Positions 1-9,312 of a stretch of DNA of 64,000 bases are shown here, in pieces (the first letter of the stretch is position 1; each line of letters begins with the position of its first letter). Source of the stretch: Neisseriaceae bacterium (GTDB lineage Bacteria; Pseudomonadota; Gammaproteobacteria; Burkholderiales; Chromobacteriaceae); assembly GCA_027489245.1 (NCBI GenBank), contig JAIYAC010000009.1:62001-126000 (forward strand). The letters run 5' to 3'. The notes beneath the pieces were generated by a model, which saw only the letters and a program-made list of their open reading frames with translations, was not told the origin of the DNA and did not search any database. Both the position numbers and the translations under genes were made by a program.

Positions 1-241
1 AGATGCTGCAGCTCACCGCTTCACCTACGGTGCCGCATAGCGCCACGCAGCGCGGTGGCTGGCCGTTGGCGGCGCTGTCGTCGGTGCCTACCATGCGCCA
101 GGTATTGCCTACCTCGTGCACGGCCATGTCGGCGGGTACGCCGGGGTGGCCATCTGCGGCCAACTCGCTGCGGTGGAAAGACACGCGAAACGCCGAACAG
201 CAGGCACCGCACTCGGTACAGCTCACACGCAAATCACTCAT
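1..241 (-). CDS. YkgJ-family cysteine cluster protein (partial, cut by window edge)
   Basis: Reading the minus strand from an ATG at 241 gives an open frame of 80 codons that runs off the left edge. It begins MSDLRVSCTECGACCSAF, and the CxxCGxCC motif at about residues 8-15 is typical of the YkgJ/UPF0153 family, thought to bind iron or zinc. Further cysteines follow near residues 67-78 (RCVALCG), as expected for the second half of the metal cluster. The C-terminus lies outside the window. Biochemical function of the family is not established. A GTTGGCCGC motif lies inside the gene. Confidence 0.75.
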   Translation of the reverse strand, partial: MSDLRVSCTECGACCSAFRVSFHRSELAADGHPGVPADMAVHEVGNTWRMVGTDDSAANGQPPRCVALCGTVGEAVSCSI

Positions 242-289
242 GATGCTTACAAAACCCGCCAGACAAGGTAAAACCCACACTATAAACAC

Positions 290-1477
290 ATGCACGAAAG
301 CACAACAGTGAGCCCCCTACCCGACAGCCTGCTGGCGCAGTGCCAGCTACCCGATTACCAGCACAGCCTGGCCAACCTGGCCGCGCGCCTGCATGGCAAC
401 GCCAGCTGCCCGCCACTGGCCCACCTGGCGCTAGACGATCTGGATGACTGCAACACGGTCATCCTGCTGCTGATAGACGGCATGGGCTGCGCCCAGCTGA
501 ACGCCCTGGTGCCAGGCGGCTGGCTGCAGCGGCAGCAATGCGCCACGCTGTCGTCGGTCTTCCCCAGTACCACCACGGCAGCCATTACCACGCTGATGAC
601 CGGCCTGCCGCCCAGCCAGCACAGCCTGCTGGCGTGGCACGTCTGGGCACCAGAAGCCGGCTGCATTGCCACCCCGCTGCCGCTACGCAGCCACTGGGCC
701 AGCGGCGAGGTGCCCGATAGCGACACCCTGGCCGCACGGCTTTACAGCCGGCCATCCGCGCTGCAGGGCCAGGGCCGGCAGCAGTATGTACTGCAGCCGC
801 AGTACATTGCCGACTCGCACTACAGCCGCCACCACGGCGGCCAGGCGCAGCACCTGCCATGGCGCAGTTACGACGCGCTGTTTGCCAGCCTGGACACACT
901 GGCGGCCACGCCGCAGCGCAAGTTTGTCTACGCCTACATCCCCGACCTGGATTCGCTGATGCACGGCAAAGGCACCACCCACCCCAAAGCCCAGGCGCTG
1001 CTGGCACGCCTGCAGCAGCATTGCGCCGAGCTGGCCGCCACGCTGCCCGGCAGCTGCAAACTGGTGATCACGGCAGACCATGGCCAGATGGATATTCCGC
1101 CAGAGCGCCTGCTGTTTCTGAACGACTACCCGGCGCTGGCCGCGCTGCTGCGCCAGCCATTGAGCGGCGAGCCGCGGGCGGCTATCTGCCATGTCAAACC
1201 GGGCATGGTGCAGGCCTTCCGCACCGCATTCGAACACACGCTGGGCCATATAGCGTGGTGCCTGCCCGCCGCGGATGTCATCGCACAAGGCTGGTTTGGC
1301 CCGCCGCCGCACCACCCGCTGCTGGGCGAACGCGCTGGTGATTTTGTCTTGCTGATGAAGGACAACTGGGGGCTGCTACAGATGGTAGGCGATGAAAAAC
1401 GCCCGCCGTTGCTGGGCAACCATGGCGGGCTCTCGGCGGCAGAAATGCAGGTGCCGCTGATTGTATGCGACGGCTAG
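290..1477 (+). CDS. alkaline phosphatase family protein (nucleotide pyrophosphatase/phosphodiesterase fold)
   Basis: The 395-residue protein carries the metal-site and nucleophile motifs of the type I phosphodiesterase/nucleotide pyrophosphatase family: LLIDGMG near residues 60-66 (metal Asp), SSVFPSTT near 88-95 (probable nucleophile Thr), DLDSLMH near 221-227, TADHGQ near 260-265 and GNHGG near 376-380. No signal peptide is evident, so it is probably cytoplasmic. The substrate cannot be told. It is divergent from the YkgJ-like gene, with only about 50 bp between the starts, and convergent with the next gene. The start is the first ATG; an internal start would lose no motif. Confidence 0.8.
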   Translation: MHESTTVSPLPDSLLAQCQLPDYQHSLANLAARLHGNASCPPLAHLALDDLDDCNTVILLLIDGMGCAQLNALVPGGWLQRQQCATLSSVFPSTTTAAITTLMTGLPPSQHSLLAWHVWAPEAGCIATPLPLRSHWASGEVPDSDTLAARLYSRPSALQGQGRQQYVLQPQYIADSHYSRHHGGQAQHLPWRSYDALFASLDTLAATPQRKFVYAYIPDLDSLMHGKGTTHPKAQALLARLQQHCAELAATLPGSCKLVITADHGQMDIPPERLLFLNDYPALAALLRQPLSGEPRAAICHVKPGMVQAFRTAFEHTLGHIAWCLPAADVIAQGWFGPPPHHPLLGERAGDFVLLMKDNWGLLQMVGDEKRPPLLGNHGGLSAAEMQVPLIVCDG

Positions 1478-1490
1478 CGCCGTTTTACGG

Positions 1491-2483
1491 TCAGCTTTCC
1501 AGAGCGGGCCAGCGCTGCTGCCATTCGCGCAGGTCGGCACGGCTAAGGTTGGCCGCAAACACCACGCGGCGGCGCTTCTGCAGATAACCCATTTCGATAT
1601 TGGCGTAGTCCAGCTGCTGGCCGCCCTCGGCGGGCGACAGCACCACGCCCATGCGGTCTACCCAGGCGGTTTGCAGGCTGGCCTGCACAAAATCATCCGG
1701 CGACTCGATCACCTGCCGTATCAGCTTGAGCTTGCCCTGTAGCGACGCCACCAGCTGCGATGCCGCCAGGGCCTGTTCTACCTGCGCCAGACGTTCCGCC
1801 ATTTGCGCTGGCGTCATGCTGCCATGCAGGTTCAGCGCCTCGGCGTTCAGCACATTGGTTTTGTGCTGCAGCTGCAATTGCAGGGCGCGGCGCTCTACCT
1901 CCAGCAGCCGGCGCTCGCCTTCGGCCTGGCTGATGCCATACGCCAGGTTGCGGCACAGCAGGCCATAGGCTTGCTGGCGCGCCATACGCAGCAGCTCGTC
2001 GTGCCGGGCACTGGCGGCAATAAACCGGTGCCGCTCAAAGCACAGCACGCGCTGGGGCACGTCGCTACGCACGCTGCCATCCGGCAATAGCTGGCTGCCC
2101 AGCCGCGTTTCTTCGTTCAGCTGCATCACCAGCATCACCTGTAGCTGCTCGGGCGACTGCGGGCTGGCCAGGTGGGCACGGATAGCATCGCTGGCGCGCA
2201 GGCTGTCGCACAGACTCTGCGGCGAGGCAAACAGCAAACCCACTCGCCGGTCGCTGCTATAGCCTGCGGGGCTCAGGTCCAGCGGCGCGGGCAGCAAGCT
2301 GCCCACATCCTGCAGCTGCGCCAGCATGTGCCGCACCCCGCGGCGCAGCTGGCGCCGGCCGCCAGGCAGCAGCTTTACCTTGGGCTCTACCTCGGCAATC
2401 AGCAGGTCTACTGCGTCTTGCACTTCACGGCTGGCAAAGTGATCGCTCACCCCACGCATCATCCAGTGAAAAAACTTCTGCAT
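1491..2483 (-). CDS. conserved hypothetical protein with central coiled coil
   Basis: The product of about 330 residues is not recognised. It is soluble, with no signal peptide or membrane segment, and its middle part (about residues 190-260) is rich in Leu, Gln, Glu and Arg in heptad-like spacing, suggesting a coiled coil. The ATG at 2483 is preferred over a TTG two codons upstream. The gene is divergent from the chemoreceptor gene with about 140 bp between starts, and the intervening DNA is AT-rich and promoter-like. An AGGTTGGCCGCA motif lies near its 3' end. Confidence 0.55.
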   Translation of the reverse strand: MQKFFHWMMRGVSDHFASREVQDAVDLLIAEVEPKVKLLPGGRRQLRRGVRHMLAQLQDVGSLLPAPLDLSPAGYSSDRRVGLLFASPQSLCDSLRASDAIRAHLASPQSPEQLQVMLVMQLNEETRLGSQLLPDGSVRSDVPQRVLCFERHRFIAASARHDELLRMARQQAYGLLCRNLAYGISQAEGERRLLEVERRALQLQLQHKTNVLNAEALNLHGSMTPAQMAERLAQVEQALAASQLVASLQGKLKLIRQVIESPDDFVQASLQTAWVDRMGVVLSPAEGGQQLDYANIEMGYLQKRRRVVFAANLSRADLREWQQRWPALES

Positions 2484-2508
2484 CTTCAAAATACCTGCTC
2501 AATTGCTT

Positions 2509-2537
2509 TCAAAACCCTACGTGTACAAGGGTATACT
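2509..2537 (+). promoter_or_regulatory. candidate sigma-70 promoter for the chemoreceptor gene
   Basis: A good -10 element TATACT (2532-2537) has a weak -35 element TTCAAA (2509-2514) at 17 bp spacing, about 90 bp upstream of the chosen start codon. Only the -10 box is strong. Confidence 0.4.
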
Positions 2538-2623
2538 TTGCGCATAGTCATGTGTCACATTCGCCAAACAGTGTTGCCTTACACTGGCAGTACAACCGTG
2601 GCATCAGCCATACCGAGAAGAAC

Positions 2624-3892
2624 ATGAAAGCTACGCTGATTCGTCTGATTGCACCCGCACTTATCCCGCTGTTCCTGATTCCTGCACTTGGCCTACTGTT
2701 ACCGGAAAGTGGCATCACCGGCCTGCTAGGCAGCCTGCTTACCGGCCTGGCCGTGATGGCCACGCTGGCATGGCGCATCCAGAAGCACTTTATCAAGCCT
2801 GCCCGCATCTTTCGCCGACACCTGCAATCGCTTAAACAAGAACCTATCGACTTTAGCAAGACACTGGACCTGGCTACCAGCCCGGACTGGGAGGGCTGCA
2901 GCCGCCACTTCAACCAGCTGCTGGAAGAGCTGGACGACATCTTTACCCAAGTACTAGGCTCCAGCGCACGGCTGATACCCATGTCGCAAGAACTGACCGA
3001 CACCTACAGCGCCATCCTGCAGAAAAACCTGCTGCAGTCCAGCCACGGCCAGGTACTGATTGGCGCGATTTCCCGCATGATAGAGCAAGCGGAGCGCCTG
3101 CGCGTGGACCTGGAGCAAATTACCGCTGCGGCGCAACATGCCGAGCAGGACATGAGTGAAAGCCGCGAGGCCACGCTGATCGTGATCAATGGCGTGACCG
3201 ACGTCGCCAGCATGCTGGAGGAAGCCACCCGCGACGTCCGCGCCCTGGCGCAAGCATCCGGCAATATTGGCGGCATCCTGTCATCTATCAAGGACATTGC
3301 CGACCAGACCAACCTGCTGGCGCTGAACGCGGCCATTGAAGCCGCCCGCGCCGGCGAATCCGGCCGGGGTTTTGCCGTGGTCGCCGACGAGGTACGCAAG
3401 CTGGCGCACCGCACACAGGAAGCTACCCAGCAGGTACAGCACATTATGGGCGATGTACAGCGCGGCACCGAAAAGGTCGTGGGCGCCATGACGACGTCGC
3501 TGGAGCGCGCCGGCTTTGCCGCCACCCATGCCGATACCTCGCGCGAAAAGCTGAACAACATCACCCGCTCCATCAGCGAAATCAATGCCTCGGCCAGCGA
3601 AATCGGCAACGCGGTGAGCATGCAGGCACAAGCCGTGCACGACTCCAAATCGTCTGGTGACATCCTGATCCAGCTGAACCAGGATGCGCTGGACTGCAGC
3701 CGCATTCACGCCGTGTCACCGGAAGACCTGCGCAACCTGGCGGCCAAGCTGCGTAGCTCGCTGGCACGGCTGCACATGCATGAAAAGCAATGGAACGACC
3801 AGCGCCGTACCCGCGCCCGCCCCAGCGAACTGCAGCTGGCCGGGGGCGGCAGCAGTGGTGGCAGCGACACCGGCGATATCGAGCTGTTCTGA
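2624..3892 (+). CDS. methyl-accepting chemotaxis protein, short form
   Basis: The 422-residue protein starts with two hydrophobic segments (about residues 5-55) and has no sizeable periplasmic sensor domain. The C-terminal half is a chemoreceptor signalling domain with the conserved hairpin tip ([20 protein letters not shown], about residues 224-243), which contacts CheA and CheW. The start at 2624 is chosen because GAGAAG lies just upstream and the hydrophobic segment follows at once; the frame is open back to 2552. With no obvious ligand domain it may sense membrane state or a cytoplasmic signal, which is inference. It ends with a terminator. Confidence 0.85.
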   Translation: MKATLIRLIAPALIPLFLIPALGLLLPESGITGLLGSLLTGLAVMATLAWRIQKHFIKPARIFRRHLQSLKQEPIDFSKTLDLATSPDWEGCSRHFNQLLEELDDIFTQVLGSSARLIPMSQELTDTYSAILQKNLLQSSHGQVLIGAISRMIEQAERLRVDLEQITAAAQHAEQDMSESREATLIVINGVTDVASMLEEATRDVRALAQASGNIGGILSSIKDIADQTNLLALNAAIEAARAGESGRGFAVVADEVRKLAHRTQEATQQVQHIMGDVQRGTEKVVGAMTTSLERAGFAATHADTSREKLNNITRSISEINASASEIGNAVSMQAQAVHDSKSSGDILIQLNQDALDCSRIHAVSPEDLRNLAAKLRSSLARLHMHEKQWNDQRRTRARPSELQLAGGGSSGGSDTGDIELF

Positions 3893-3908
3893 ACGCCACC
3901 TTACCCAG

Positions 3909-3929
3909 GCCCGCTACGGCGGGCTTTTT
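3909..3929 (+). terminator. rho-independent terminator of the chemoreceptor gene
   Basis: GCCCGC (3909-3914) pairs with GCGGGC (3919-3924) and is followed by five T residues, 17 bp after the stop codon. Confidence 0.8.
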
Positions 3930-3934
3930 CATGC

Positions 3935-3970
3935 CACAAGGCCTGTCTGCCCATGCAGACAGGCCTTGTG
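3935..3970. repeat. long perfect hairpin between convergent genes
   Basis: Two 16-bp arms (3935-3950 and 3955-3970) are perfect inverted repeats around the loop CCAT. It sits between the chemoreceptor terminator and the 3' end of nagZ. It probably ends nagZ transcription on the minus strand, although no clear T-run follows on that strand. Confidence 0.7.
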
Positions 3971-3996
3971 CATTTGGCCGTGCAGCGTGTAGCCGC

Positions 3997-5085
3997 CTAG
4001 TGCGCCTCGCCCACCTGCGGGCCGGCTGCCAGCTGCTGCGGTGGCACCGCCAGTGCGGCCACCCTGGCTGCTGCCACGGCAAAGTCTGCGCTAGCCACGG
4101 TGTTTTCCCACGCTGCCTGCTCGCCCTGCCCGGCCATGCCTTGCAGGCGCTGCGCCAGCTGTGGCTGCACCGGTGCGGCCAACCTGGCCAGCAGATCGTC
4201 TACCAGGTCTGGCCGGTTGCACACCAGGGCCATATCGCAGCCGGCGGCAAAAGCGCGCTCGGTACGCGCCACGATATCGCCAGCGCCAGCAGCACCTTCC
4301 ATGGTGAGGTCGTCGCTGAAGATGGTGCCGTCAAAGCCCAGCTCGCCGCGCAGAATATCCTGCAACCAGACGCGGGAAAAACCGGCCGAGGTGTTGTCTA
4401 CCTGCGGGTAGATCACATGTGCCGGCATCACCGCCTTCATACCGCTGGCTGCCAGGGCAGCAAACGGCTGCAGGTCAGCGGCGCGAATCTCGTCCAGGCT
4501 GCGCAGGTCTTGCGGCATGGCCACGTGGGTATCGCCATCGACAAAACCGTGGCCGGGGAAGTGCTTGCCGCAGCTGCCCATGCCACCGCGGGCCAGGCCG
4601 CGCTGCAGTGCACTGGCCAGCGCGGTCACCACCGCCGGGTCACCATGAAAGCTGCGGTTACCGATCACGGCGCAGTGCTGCCAGTCCAGGTCCAGCACCG
4701 GGGTAAAGCTCAGGTCGATGCCGCAGGCGCGCAGCTCGGCGGCCAGCACGTAGCCGGTTTCCTCGGCCGTGCTTTCGGCCACCGCCTGGCCTTGCGCGTC
4801 CCATAGCTCGCCCAGCACACGCATGGGCGGCAGGCGGGTAAAGCCTGCCAGAAAGCGCTGCACGCGGCCGCCTTCGTGGTCCACGGCAATCAGCAGCTCG
4901 GGCTGGCGCAGCGCGCGGATCTCGGCAGTCAGCGCTTTGAGCTGCGCCACGCTGTCAAAATTACGGCGAAACAGGATCACGCCGCCCACCAGCGGGTGGC
5001 GCAGACGCTGCTTTTCGTCATCGCTCAGGCTAAAGCCGGCAACGTCGGCCATCACCGGGCCGCGCGGCAGAGTAAGTGTGCTCAT
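3997..5085 (-). CDS. nagZ: beta-N-acetylhexosaminidase NagZ
   Basis: NagZ is a cytoplasmic glycoside hydrolase family 3 enzyme that removes GlcNAc from 1,6-anhydro-muropeptides during cell-wall recycling. The 362-residue product has KHFPGHG (about residue 175) followed by DGDTH, the mobile catalytic loop, and FSDDLTMEG (about 256) with the nucleophile Asp, plus the N-terminal LILFRRNF-like strand. The ATG at 5085 is preferred; a TTG four codons upstream would overlap acpS. It follows acpS by 8 bp in the same run. Confidence 0.95.
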   Translation of the reverse strand: MSTLTLPRGPVMADVAGFSLSDDEKQRLRHPLVGGVILFRRNFDSVAQLKALTAEIRALRQPELLIAVDHEGGRVQRFLAGFTRLPPMRVLGELWDAQGQAVAESTAEETGYVLAAELRACGIDLSFTPVLDLDWQHCAVIGNRSFHGDPAVVTALASALQRGLARGGMGSCGKHFPGHGFVDGDTHVAMPQDLRSLDEIRAADLQPFAALAASGMKAVMPAHVIYPQVDNTSAGFSRVWLQDILRGELGFDGTIFSDDLTMEGAAGAGDIVARTERAFAAGCDMALVCNRPDLVDDLLARLAAPVQPQLAQRLQGMAGQGEQAAWENTVASADFAVAAARVAALAVPPQQLAAGPQVGEAH

Positions 5086-5093
5086 GTTCAAGT

Positions 5094-5489
5094 TCAAAGG
5101 TTGGCCGCAAGGCCGGTTTCACACACCACAAAGGCCAGCGCGTGCTCGGCCTCGTCGGTAATGGACAAATGCACGCGGGCAATGCCGCGCGCGGCCAGAA
5201 AGGCGTGCAAGGCGTCGTCGTAGGCAAACATGGGCTTGCCCAGCGCATCGTGCGTGATGGCGATGGCGGTCAGCAGCACCGGGGCGCGTACACCGGTGCC
5301 CAGCGCCTTGGCCAGCGCCTCTTTGGCGGCAAAGCGCTTGGCCAGCAGCCGCGCCGGGTTGGCCGCAGCGGCCAGCTCGACCTGCTCTGGCGGGGCCAGC
5401 AGGCGGCGGCCCGCTTTCAGCCCCCAGCGGTCCAGCAGGGCTTGAAAGCGGTCGATGCGCGCCATATCGGTGCCGATGCCGTAAATCAT
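5094..5489 (-). CDS. acpS: holo-[acyl-carrier-protein] synthase AcpS
   Basis: AcpS moves 4'-phosphopantetheine from CoA to the serine of apo-ACP. The 131-residue product has the two magnesium-binding motifs of the family: GIGTDMARI with Asp8, and [13 protein letters not shown] with Glu57. The start ATG overlaps the pdxJ stop as TAATG, so the pair is probably translationally coupled. The pdxJ-acpS order is common in proteobacteria. Two GTTGGCCGC motifs lie in or at the end of the gene. Confidence 0.95.
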   Translation of the reverse strand: MIYGIGTDMARIDRFQALLDRWGLKAGRRLLAPPEQVELAAAANPARLLAKRFAAKEALAKALGTGVRAPVLLTAIAITHDALGKPMFAYDDALHAFLAARGIARVHLSITDEAEHALAFVVCETGLAANL

Positions 5490-6223
5490 TACAGCCCCTG
5501 GCGGCCTTCGATCATCAGCGCCTTCATTTCACGCACTGCATTGGCAAAGCCTACCATCAGCGCGTGGCTGACCAGCGCGTGGCCGATATTGAGCTCGGCA
5601 ATTTCCTGGATGGCGGCGATCGGCTTCACATTGTGGTAGTTCAGGCCGTGGCCGGCGTTCACTACCATGCCCAGGTGGTCGCCAAATACAGCAGCTTCTC
5701 GGATGCGCGCCAGCTCGGCCTGCTGGGCCTCGTGCTGGAAATCAGCGTGGGCGTAGGCGCCGGTGTGCAGCTCGATCACGCGGGCGCCGGCGTCCCAGGC
5801 GGCCTGGATTTGTTTCACGTCCGGGTCGATGAAGATGGACACGCGAATACCGGCCTCGGTGAGCTGGCGGGTGAACTCGCGCACTTCGTCAAAGTAGCGG
5901 ATCACGTCCAGGCCGCCTTCGGTGGTGACTTCCTCGCGCTTTTCCGGCACCAGGCACACGTCTTCCGGCTTCACGCGCAGCGCGTTGGCCAGCATTTCGT
6001 CGGTCAGCGCCATTTCCAGGTTCATGCGTGTCTTGATGGTGGCGCGCATGGCGTCCACGTCGTGGTCCTGGATATGGCGGCGGTCTTCGCGCAGGTGCAG
6101 GGTAATCAGGTCGACCCCGCTGGTTTCGGCCACCAGGGCGGCTTCGATCGGGCTGGGGAAACGGGTACCACGCGCCTGGCGCAGGGTGGCAACGTGGTCG
6201 ATATTGACGCCTAGCAGAATCAT
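5489..6223 (-). CDS. pdxJ: pyridoxine 5'-phosphate synthase PdxJ
   Basis: PdxJ condenses 1-deoxyxylulose 5-phosphate with 3-amino-2-oxopropyl phosphate in vitamin B6 synthesis. The 244-residue product opens with [17 protein letters not shown] and has [11 protein letters not shown] (about residues 41-51), both hallmark segments, and a length normal for the family. It overlaps recO upstream by four bases (ATGA) and acpS downstream by one base. Confidence 0.97.
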   Translation of the reverse strand: MILLGVNIDHVATLRQARGTRFPSPIEAALVAETSGVDLITLHLREDRRHIQDHDVDAMRATIKTRMNLEMALTDEMLANALRVKPEDVCLVPEKREEVTTEGGLDVIRYFDEVREFTRQLTEAGIRVSIFIDPDVKQIQAAWDAGARVIELHTGAYAHADFQHEAQQAELARIREAAVFGDHLGMVVNAGHGLNYHNVKPIAAIQEIAELNIGHALVSHALMVGFANAVREMKALMIEGRQGL

Positions 6224-6975
6224 GATGGTCTCCGGCTGGGGGCGCTGTCTTCTTGCAGCGCGTAAAGCGTGGTTAACAGTTCGCGTGAGGCCAGCGGTTC
6301 CGGCCCCAGCAGTTCATCCAGATACAGGCGCAGCAGGCCGCGTACGTCGCGGCGGCTGTGCGGCTGCGTAAAATCGGCGCTGGCCAGGGCCAGCAGGCTG
6401 TCGCCCCCCAGTACCAGCTGGCGCGGGCTGGCGTCTGGCATGGCCACGCGCTGCGGCAGCTCGCCAAAGCGGCACAGGTAATAGCCATCCGCCTGCACCG
6501 GCTGGCCGCCAGCGTCTTCCGCGCACGGCGGTGCGTAGCCCAGTACGGTCAGCAGGTTCAGCTCGAAACGGCGCAGGATATCGGCCAGGTTGTCGGCGCG
6601 CGCCATGCTGCGCACGGTGCGGTCGTATAGCTGGAACAGCTCGGGGGACGGGTCGTCGCGCGGCGACAGGCGCAGCAGCAGCTCGTTAAGGTAAAAGCCG
6701 CATACCAGGCGTTGGCCGGCAAACTGTGGCACGCCACCGCGCCAGTCTACCGTGTGCAGGGTGCGCAGCTCGCCTTTGCCAAACCAGGCCAGCTGCAGGG
6801 GTTGAAACGGCAGTAGTTGGCCGCGCAGGTCGGAGCGCGGGCGGCGCGCCCCGCGCGCCACCAGGGTGAAGCGGCCATGGTCGCGGCTAAGCACCTCTAC
6901 CAGCAGGCTGGTTTCACGGTAGGGCTGGGTGTGCAGCACGTAGGCCGGCTGGCGATCAACCTTGACCTGGCGCAT
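6220..6975 (-). CDS. recO: DNA repair protein RecO
   Basis: RecO works with RecF and RecR to load RecA at gaps. The protein of about 251 residues starts [21 protein letters not shown], the usual OB-fold N-terminus, and contains [20 protein letters not shown], a conserved DNA-binding stretch. The ATG at 6975 overlaps the 3' end of the upstream monooxygenase gene by about 20 bp; the frame is open further upstream but without family similarity. The era-recO-pdxJ-acpS order is conserved, here interrupted by one gene. Confidence 0.93.
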   Translation of the reverse strand: MRQVKVDRQPAYVLHTQPYRETSLLVEVLSRDHGRFTLVARGARRPRSDLRGQLLPFQPLQLAWFGKGELRTLHTVDWRGGVPQFAGQRLVCGFYLNELLLRLSPRDDPSPELFQLYDRTVRSMARADNLADILRRFELNLLTVLGYAPPCAEDAGGQPVQADGYYLCRFGELPQRVAMPDASPRQLVLGGDSLLALASADFTQPHSRRDVRGLLRLYLDELLGPEPLASRELLTTLYALQEDSAPSRRPS

Positions 6976-7309
6976 CGGCTTGCGGCTTGTCCCACAGGTG
7001 GTCACGGCCAACGTAGGCTACGCGGGTGGCAAAGCAGGTGTACCAGCGGTCGAAACCGGCGGCGATGGCCACGCGGTGTTCGGCGTGGGCACGCCAGGCG
7101 GCAATGTCGGCCTCGCTCTGCCAGTACGATACGGTAATGCCGAAGCCATCGGCACCGCGTGCGCTTTCGGCCCCCAGAAAGCCGGGCTGGTCGGCTGCCA
7201 GCGCTACCATCTGCTCGGCGGTAACGCCGTAGCCCGCCGCGTCGGCACTGGTGCGCTGGTTGCTGAAGACTACCGCCCAGTACGGCGGTGCGGGGGTGCG
7301 TGCTAGCAT
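6956..7309 (-). CDS. antibiotic biosynthesis monooxygenase (ABM) domain protein
   Basis: The 117-residue product has the ABM ferredoxin-like fold signature: an early strand (PPYWAVVFSNQ), then GFLGAESARG, a central VSYWQSEADIAAWRAHAEH and a final FATRVAYVGR. Members are small monooxygenases or haem-degrading enzymes, and many have unknown substrates. It sits between era and recO, where those two genes usually adjoin, so it is an insertion into a conserved operon. A TGCGGCCAACCT motif begins at its start codon. Confidence 0.8.
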   Translation of the reverse strand: MLARTPAPPYWAVVFSNQRTSADAAGYGVTAEQMVALAADQPGFLGAESARGADGFGITVSYWQSEADIAAWRAHAEHRVAIAAGFDRWYTCFATRVAYVGRDHLWDKPQADAPGQG

Positions 7310-7320
7310 GCGGCCAACCT
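7309..7320 (+). repeat. single TGCGGCCAACCT motif between era and the ABM gene
   Basis: This is a full 12-bp match to the dispersed motif described in the findings, in the 22-bp gap between two co-directional genes and touching the downstream start codon. Confidence 0.7.
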
Positions 7321-7331
7321 TTGGCGTGGGC

Positions 7332-8222
7332 TTAGTTCAGGCCGAAATCGCGCAGGAAGCGCACGTCGTCGGCCCAGCCGGATTTCACTTTTACCCAGAC
7401 TTCCAGGTACACCTTGCAGTCGAACAGCTGCTCCATGTCAAGGCGCGCTTCGGTAGAGATTTTTTTCAGTTTCTCGCCGCCACGGCCAATCACGATGGGC
7501 TTCTGCCCTTCTTTGTCTACCAGCACGGCTACGTGGATGCGGAACATGCTGCCGTCCACTTCGAACGATTCCACTTCGACGTTCATTTCGTACGGCAGCT
7601 CTTCGCCTAGGTAGCGGAACAGCTTTTCGCGCACGATTTCGCCGGCCAGGAAGCGCTGGCTCTTGTCGGTAACCATTTCTTCCGGGTACAGCGGTACCGA
7701 GTCGGGCAGGTGCGGGCGCACTTTGTCCAGCAGCTCGGCCAGGCGCTGGCCGTGCTTGGCGCTGACCACTTCCACGTCGGCAAATTCAAACTCGGCGCGC
7801 ACTTCTTCGATGAACGCCGACAGCAGCAGGCGGTCTTTGGCTTTATCCAGCTTGTTGATGACCAGCATCACCGGGGTGTTTTTGGGCAGCAGCGCCATCA
7901 CTTCGCGGTCGGCACCGGTAAAGCGCATGGCTTCCAGCACGAACAGCACGCAATCCACGCTACCCAGCGTGTCTTTTACGCTCTTGTTCAGCGTTTCGTT
8001 CAGTGCGCCTTTGTGAAAGGTCTGGAAACCGGGGGTGTCGACAAACACAAACTGTGCCGCCGGCTCGGTGTAGATGCCGTTAACACGGTGGCGGGTGGTT
8101 TGCGCTTTTTTGGAGGTGATGCTGATCTTCTGGCCAATCAGGTGGTTCATCAGGGTGGATTTGCCCACGTTCGGGCGCCCTACGATGGCCACAAAGCCGC
8201 AGCGGTGTGTGATATCGGTCAT
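7332..8222 (-). CDS. era: GTPase Era
   Basis: Era is a small-subunit ribosome maturation GTPase. The 296-residue product shows GRPNVGKS (residues 15-22, P-loop), DTPGF (G3) and NKLDK (G4), then a C-terminal KH RNA-binding domain with the GRGGEKLKKI core. It starts 3 bp after the rnc stop codon, the classical rnc-era arrangement. Confidence 0.97.
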   Translation of the reverse strand: MTDITHRCGFVAIVGRPNVGKSTLMNHLIGQKISITSKKAQTTRHRVNGIYTEPAAQFVFVDTPGFQTFHKGALNETLNKSVKDTLGSVDCVLFVLEAMRFTGADREVMALLPKNTPVMLVINKLDKAKDRLLLSAFIEEVRAEFEFADVEVVSAKHGQRLAELLDKVRPHLPDSVPLYPEEMVTDKSQRFLAGEIVREKLFRYLGEELPYEMNVEVESFEVDGSMFRIHVAVLVDKEGQKPIVIGRGGEKLKKISTEARLDMEQLFDCKVYLEVWVKVKSGWADDVRFLRDFGLN

Positions 8223-8225
8223 GGT

Positions 8226-8930
8226 TTATTTCTTGCCAGCGGCAAAATGTTGTTCAAGCAGCAGCAAGGCCGCCTCGGCAGCCTGCTGTTCTGCACCGCG
8301 GCGGCTGTTGCCGTCGCCGGTGGTCATGATGGACAGCTCGGCCAGGTCACACTGCACACGGAAGCTCTGCTCGTGCGCCTCGCCGCTTTGCTGCAGTATG
8401 GTATAGCGCGGCAAGGTATGGCGGCGGGCTTGCAGGGCTTCTTGCAGGCGGGTTTTGGCGTCTTTGGCGTGCTTGGTGGGGTCGATGGCTGCTACACGGC
8501 TGGTGTACAAGCGGCGCACAACCTGTTCGGCCGCCATAAAGTCCGCATCAAAGCTGATGGCAGCAAAGGTGGCTTCCAGCGCATCGGCCAGAATGGACGG
8601 GCGGTTGTAACCGCCGCTTTTCAGCTCGCCCTCGCCCAGATACAGATAGTCGCCCAGCTTCAGCTCGTGCGCCAGCTCGGCCAGCGTATTCTGGTTAACC
8701 AGGTTGGCACGCAGGCGTGACAACTCACCCTCGCTCAGCTGCGGAAAGCGGTCGAACAGCATACGCGCCACGGTGTAGTTCAGGATGCTGTCACCGATAA
8801 ACTCGAAACGCTCGTTATTGGGCGTACCGAAGCTGCGATGCGTCAGCGCCTGGCGCAAAAGCGCAGGCTGCGTAAAAAAATAATCCAGCGCCTGGGTCAG
8901 GCGCCGGAAACGGTTGTCTTGGTTGCTCAC
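8226..8930 (-). CDS. rnc: ribonuclease III
   Basis: RNase III cleaves double-stranded RNA in rRNA processing and mRNA decay. The 234-residue product has the signature NERFEFIGDSILNY (about residues 39-52), the catalytic acidic pair further on (DALEA), and a C-terminal double-stranded RNA-binding domain beginning near KTRLQEALQ. The start appears to be GTG at 8930, three bases after the upstream TAA. Confidence 0.96.
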   Translation of the reverse strand: MSNQDNRFRRLTQALDYFFTQPALLRQALTHRSFGTPNNERFEFIGDSILNYTVARMLFDRFPQLSEGELSRLRANLVNQNTLAELAHELKLGDYLYLGEGELKSGGYNRPSILADALEATFAAISFDADFMAAEQVVRRLYTSRVAAIDPTKHAKDAKTRLQEALQARRHTLPRYTILQQSGEAHEQSFRVQCDLAELSIMTTGDGNSRRGAEQQAAEAALLLLEQHFAAGKK

Positions 8931-8933
8931 AGT

Positions 8934-9302
8934 TTATTTTGCGTCTTTCAGTACAGGTGCCCCTGCCTGGTATTCAAAGTCAAAGACCAGTTTCACATGG
9001 TCGCGTAACGGTACTTCGCGGCTATAACGGGCACCCACGCCAATAATGGTGGGGCTGCTGACGATCACCAGGTCGTCGGCACGCAGCGATACGATGTCCT
9101 GTACCGCCGCACGGTTGGCAAAATCGCGGCGCAGCTCGTAGTCAGCCTTGCCGGGGGTTTGCGCCATGGTGTCCAGTGCTTCTTTGACGGCATAGTATTC
9201 GGAATACACCGGCACGATCTTGAGAAACATCACTACCACGGTAGCGGCCACGATGCCCATGGCCATCACCACCAGTAAAGAAAACCCTTGCTGCTTGCGC
9301 AT
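8934..9302 (-). CDS. DUF4845 domain-containing membrane protein
   Basis: The 122-residue protein has an N-terminal membrane anchor after MRKQQGFSLL (residues 7-30), which looks like a pseudopilin-type leader, and a periplasmic remainder. This matches the DUF4845 family, nearly always found between lepB and rnc in beta- and gammaproteobacteria, as here. Its function is unknown; location suggests a link to protein secretion or the envelope. Confidence 0.85.
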   Translation of the reverse strand: MRKQQGFSLLVVMAMGIVAATVVVMFLKIVPVYSEYYAVKEALDTMAQTPGKADYELRRDFANRAAVQDIVSLRADDLVIVSSPTIIGVGARYSREVPLRDHVKLVFDFEYQAGAPVLKDAK

Positions 9303-9312
9303 ACTGCCTCGC

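Noticed and set aside
361..380. GGCCAACCTGGCCGC in the phosphatase gene as a copy of the dispersed motif
   Set aside because: It lacks the GC before GGCCAAC and only partly resembles the consensus.
3935..3970. Long hairpin as an insertion-sequence end or MITE
   Set aside because: There are no flanking target duplications or further copies; its place between two 3' ends fits a terminator better.
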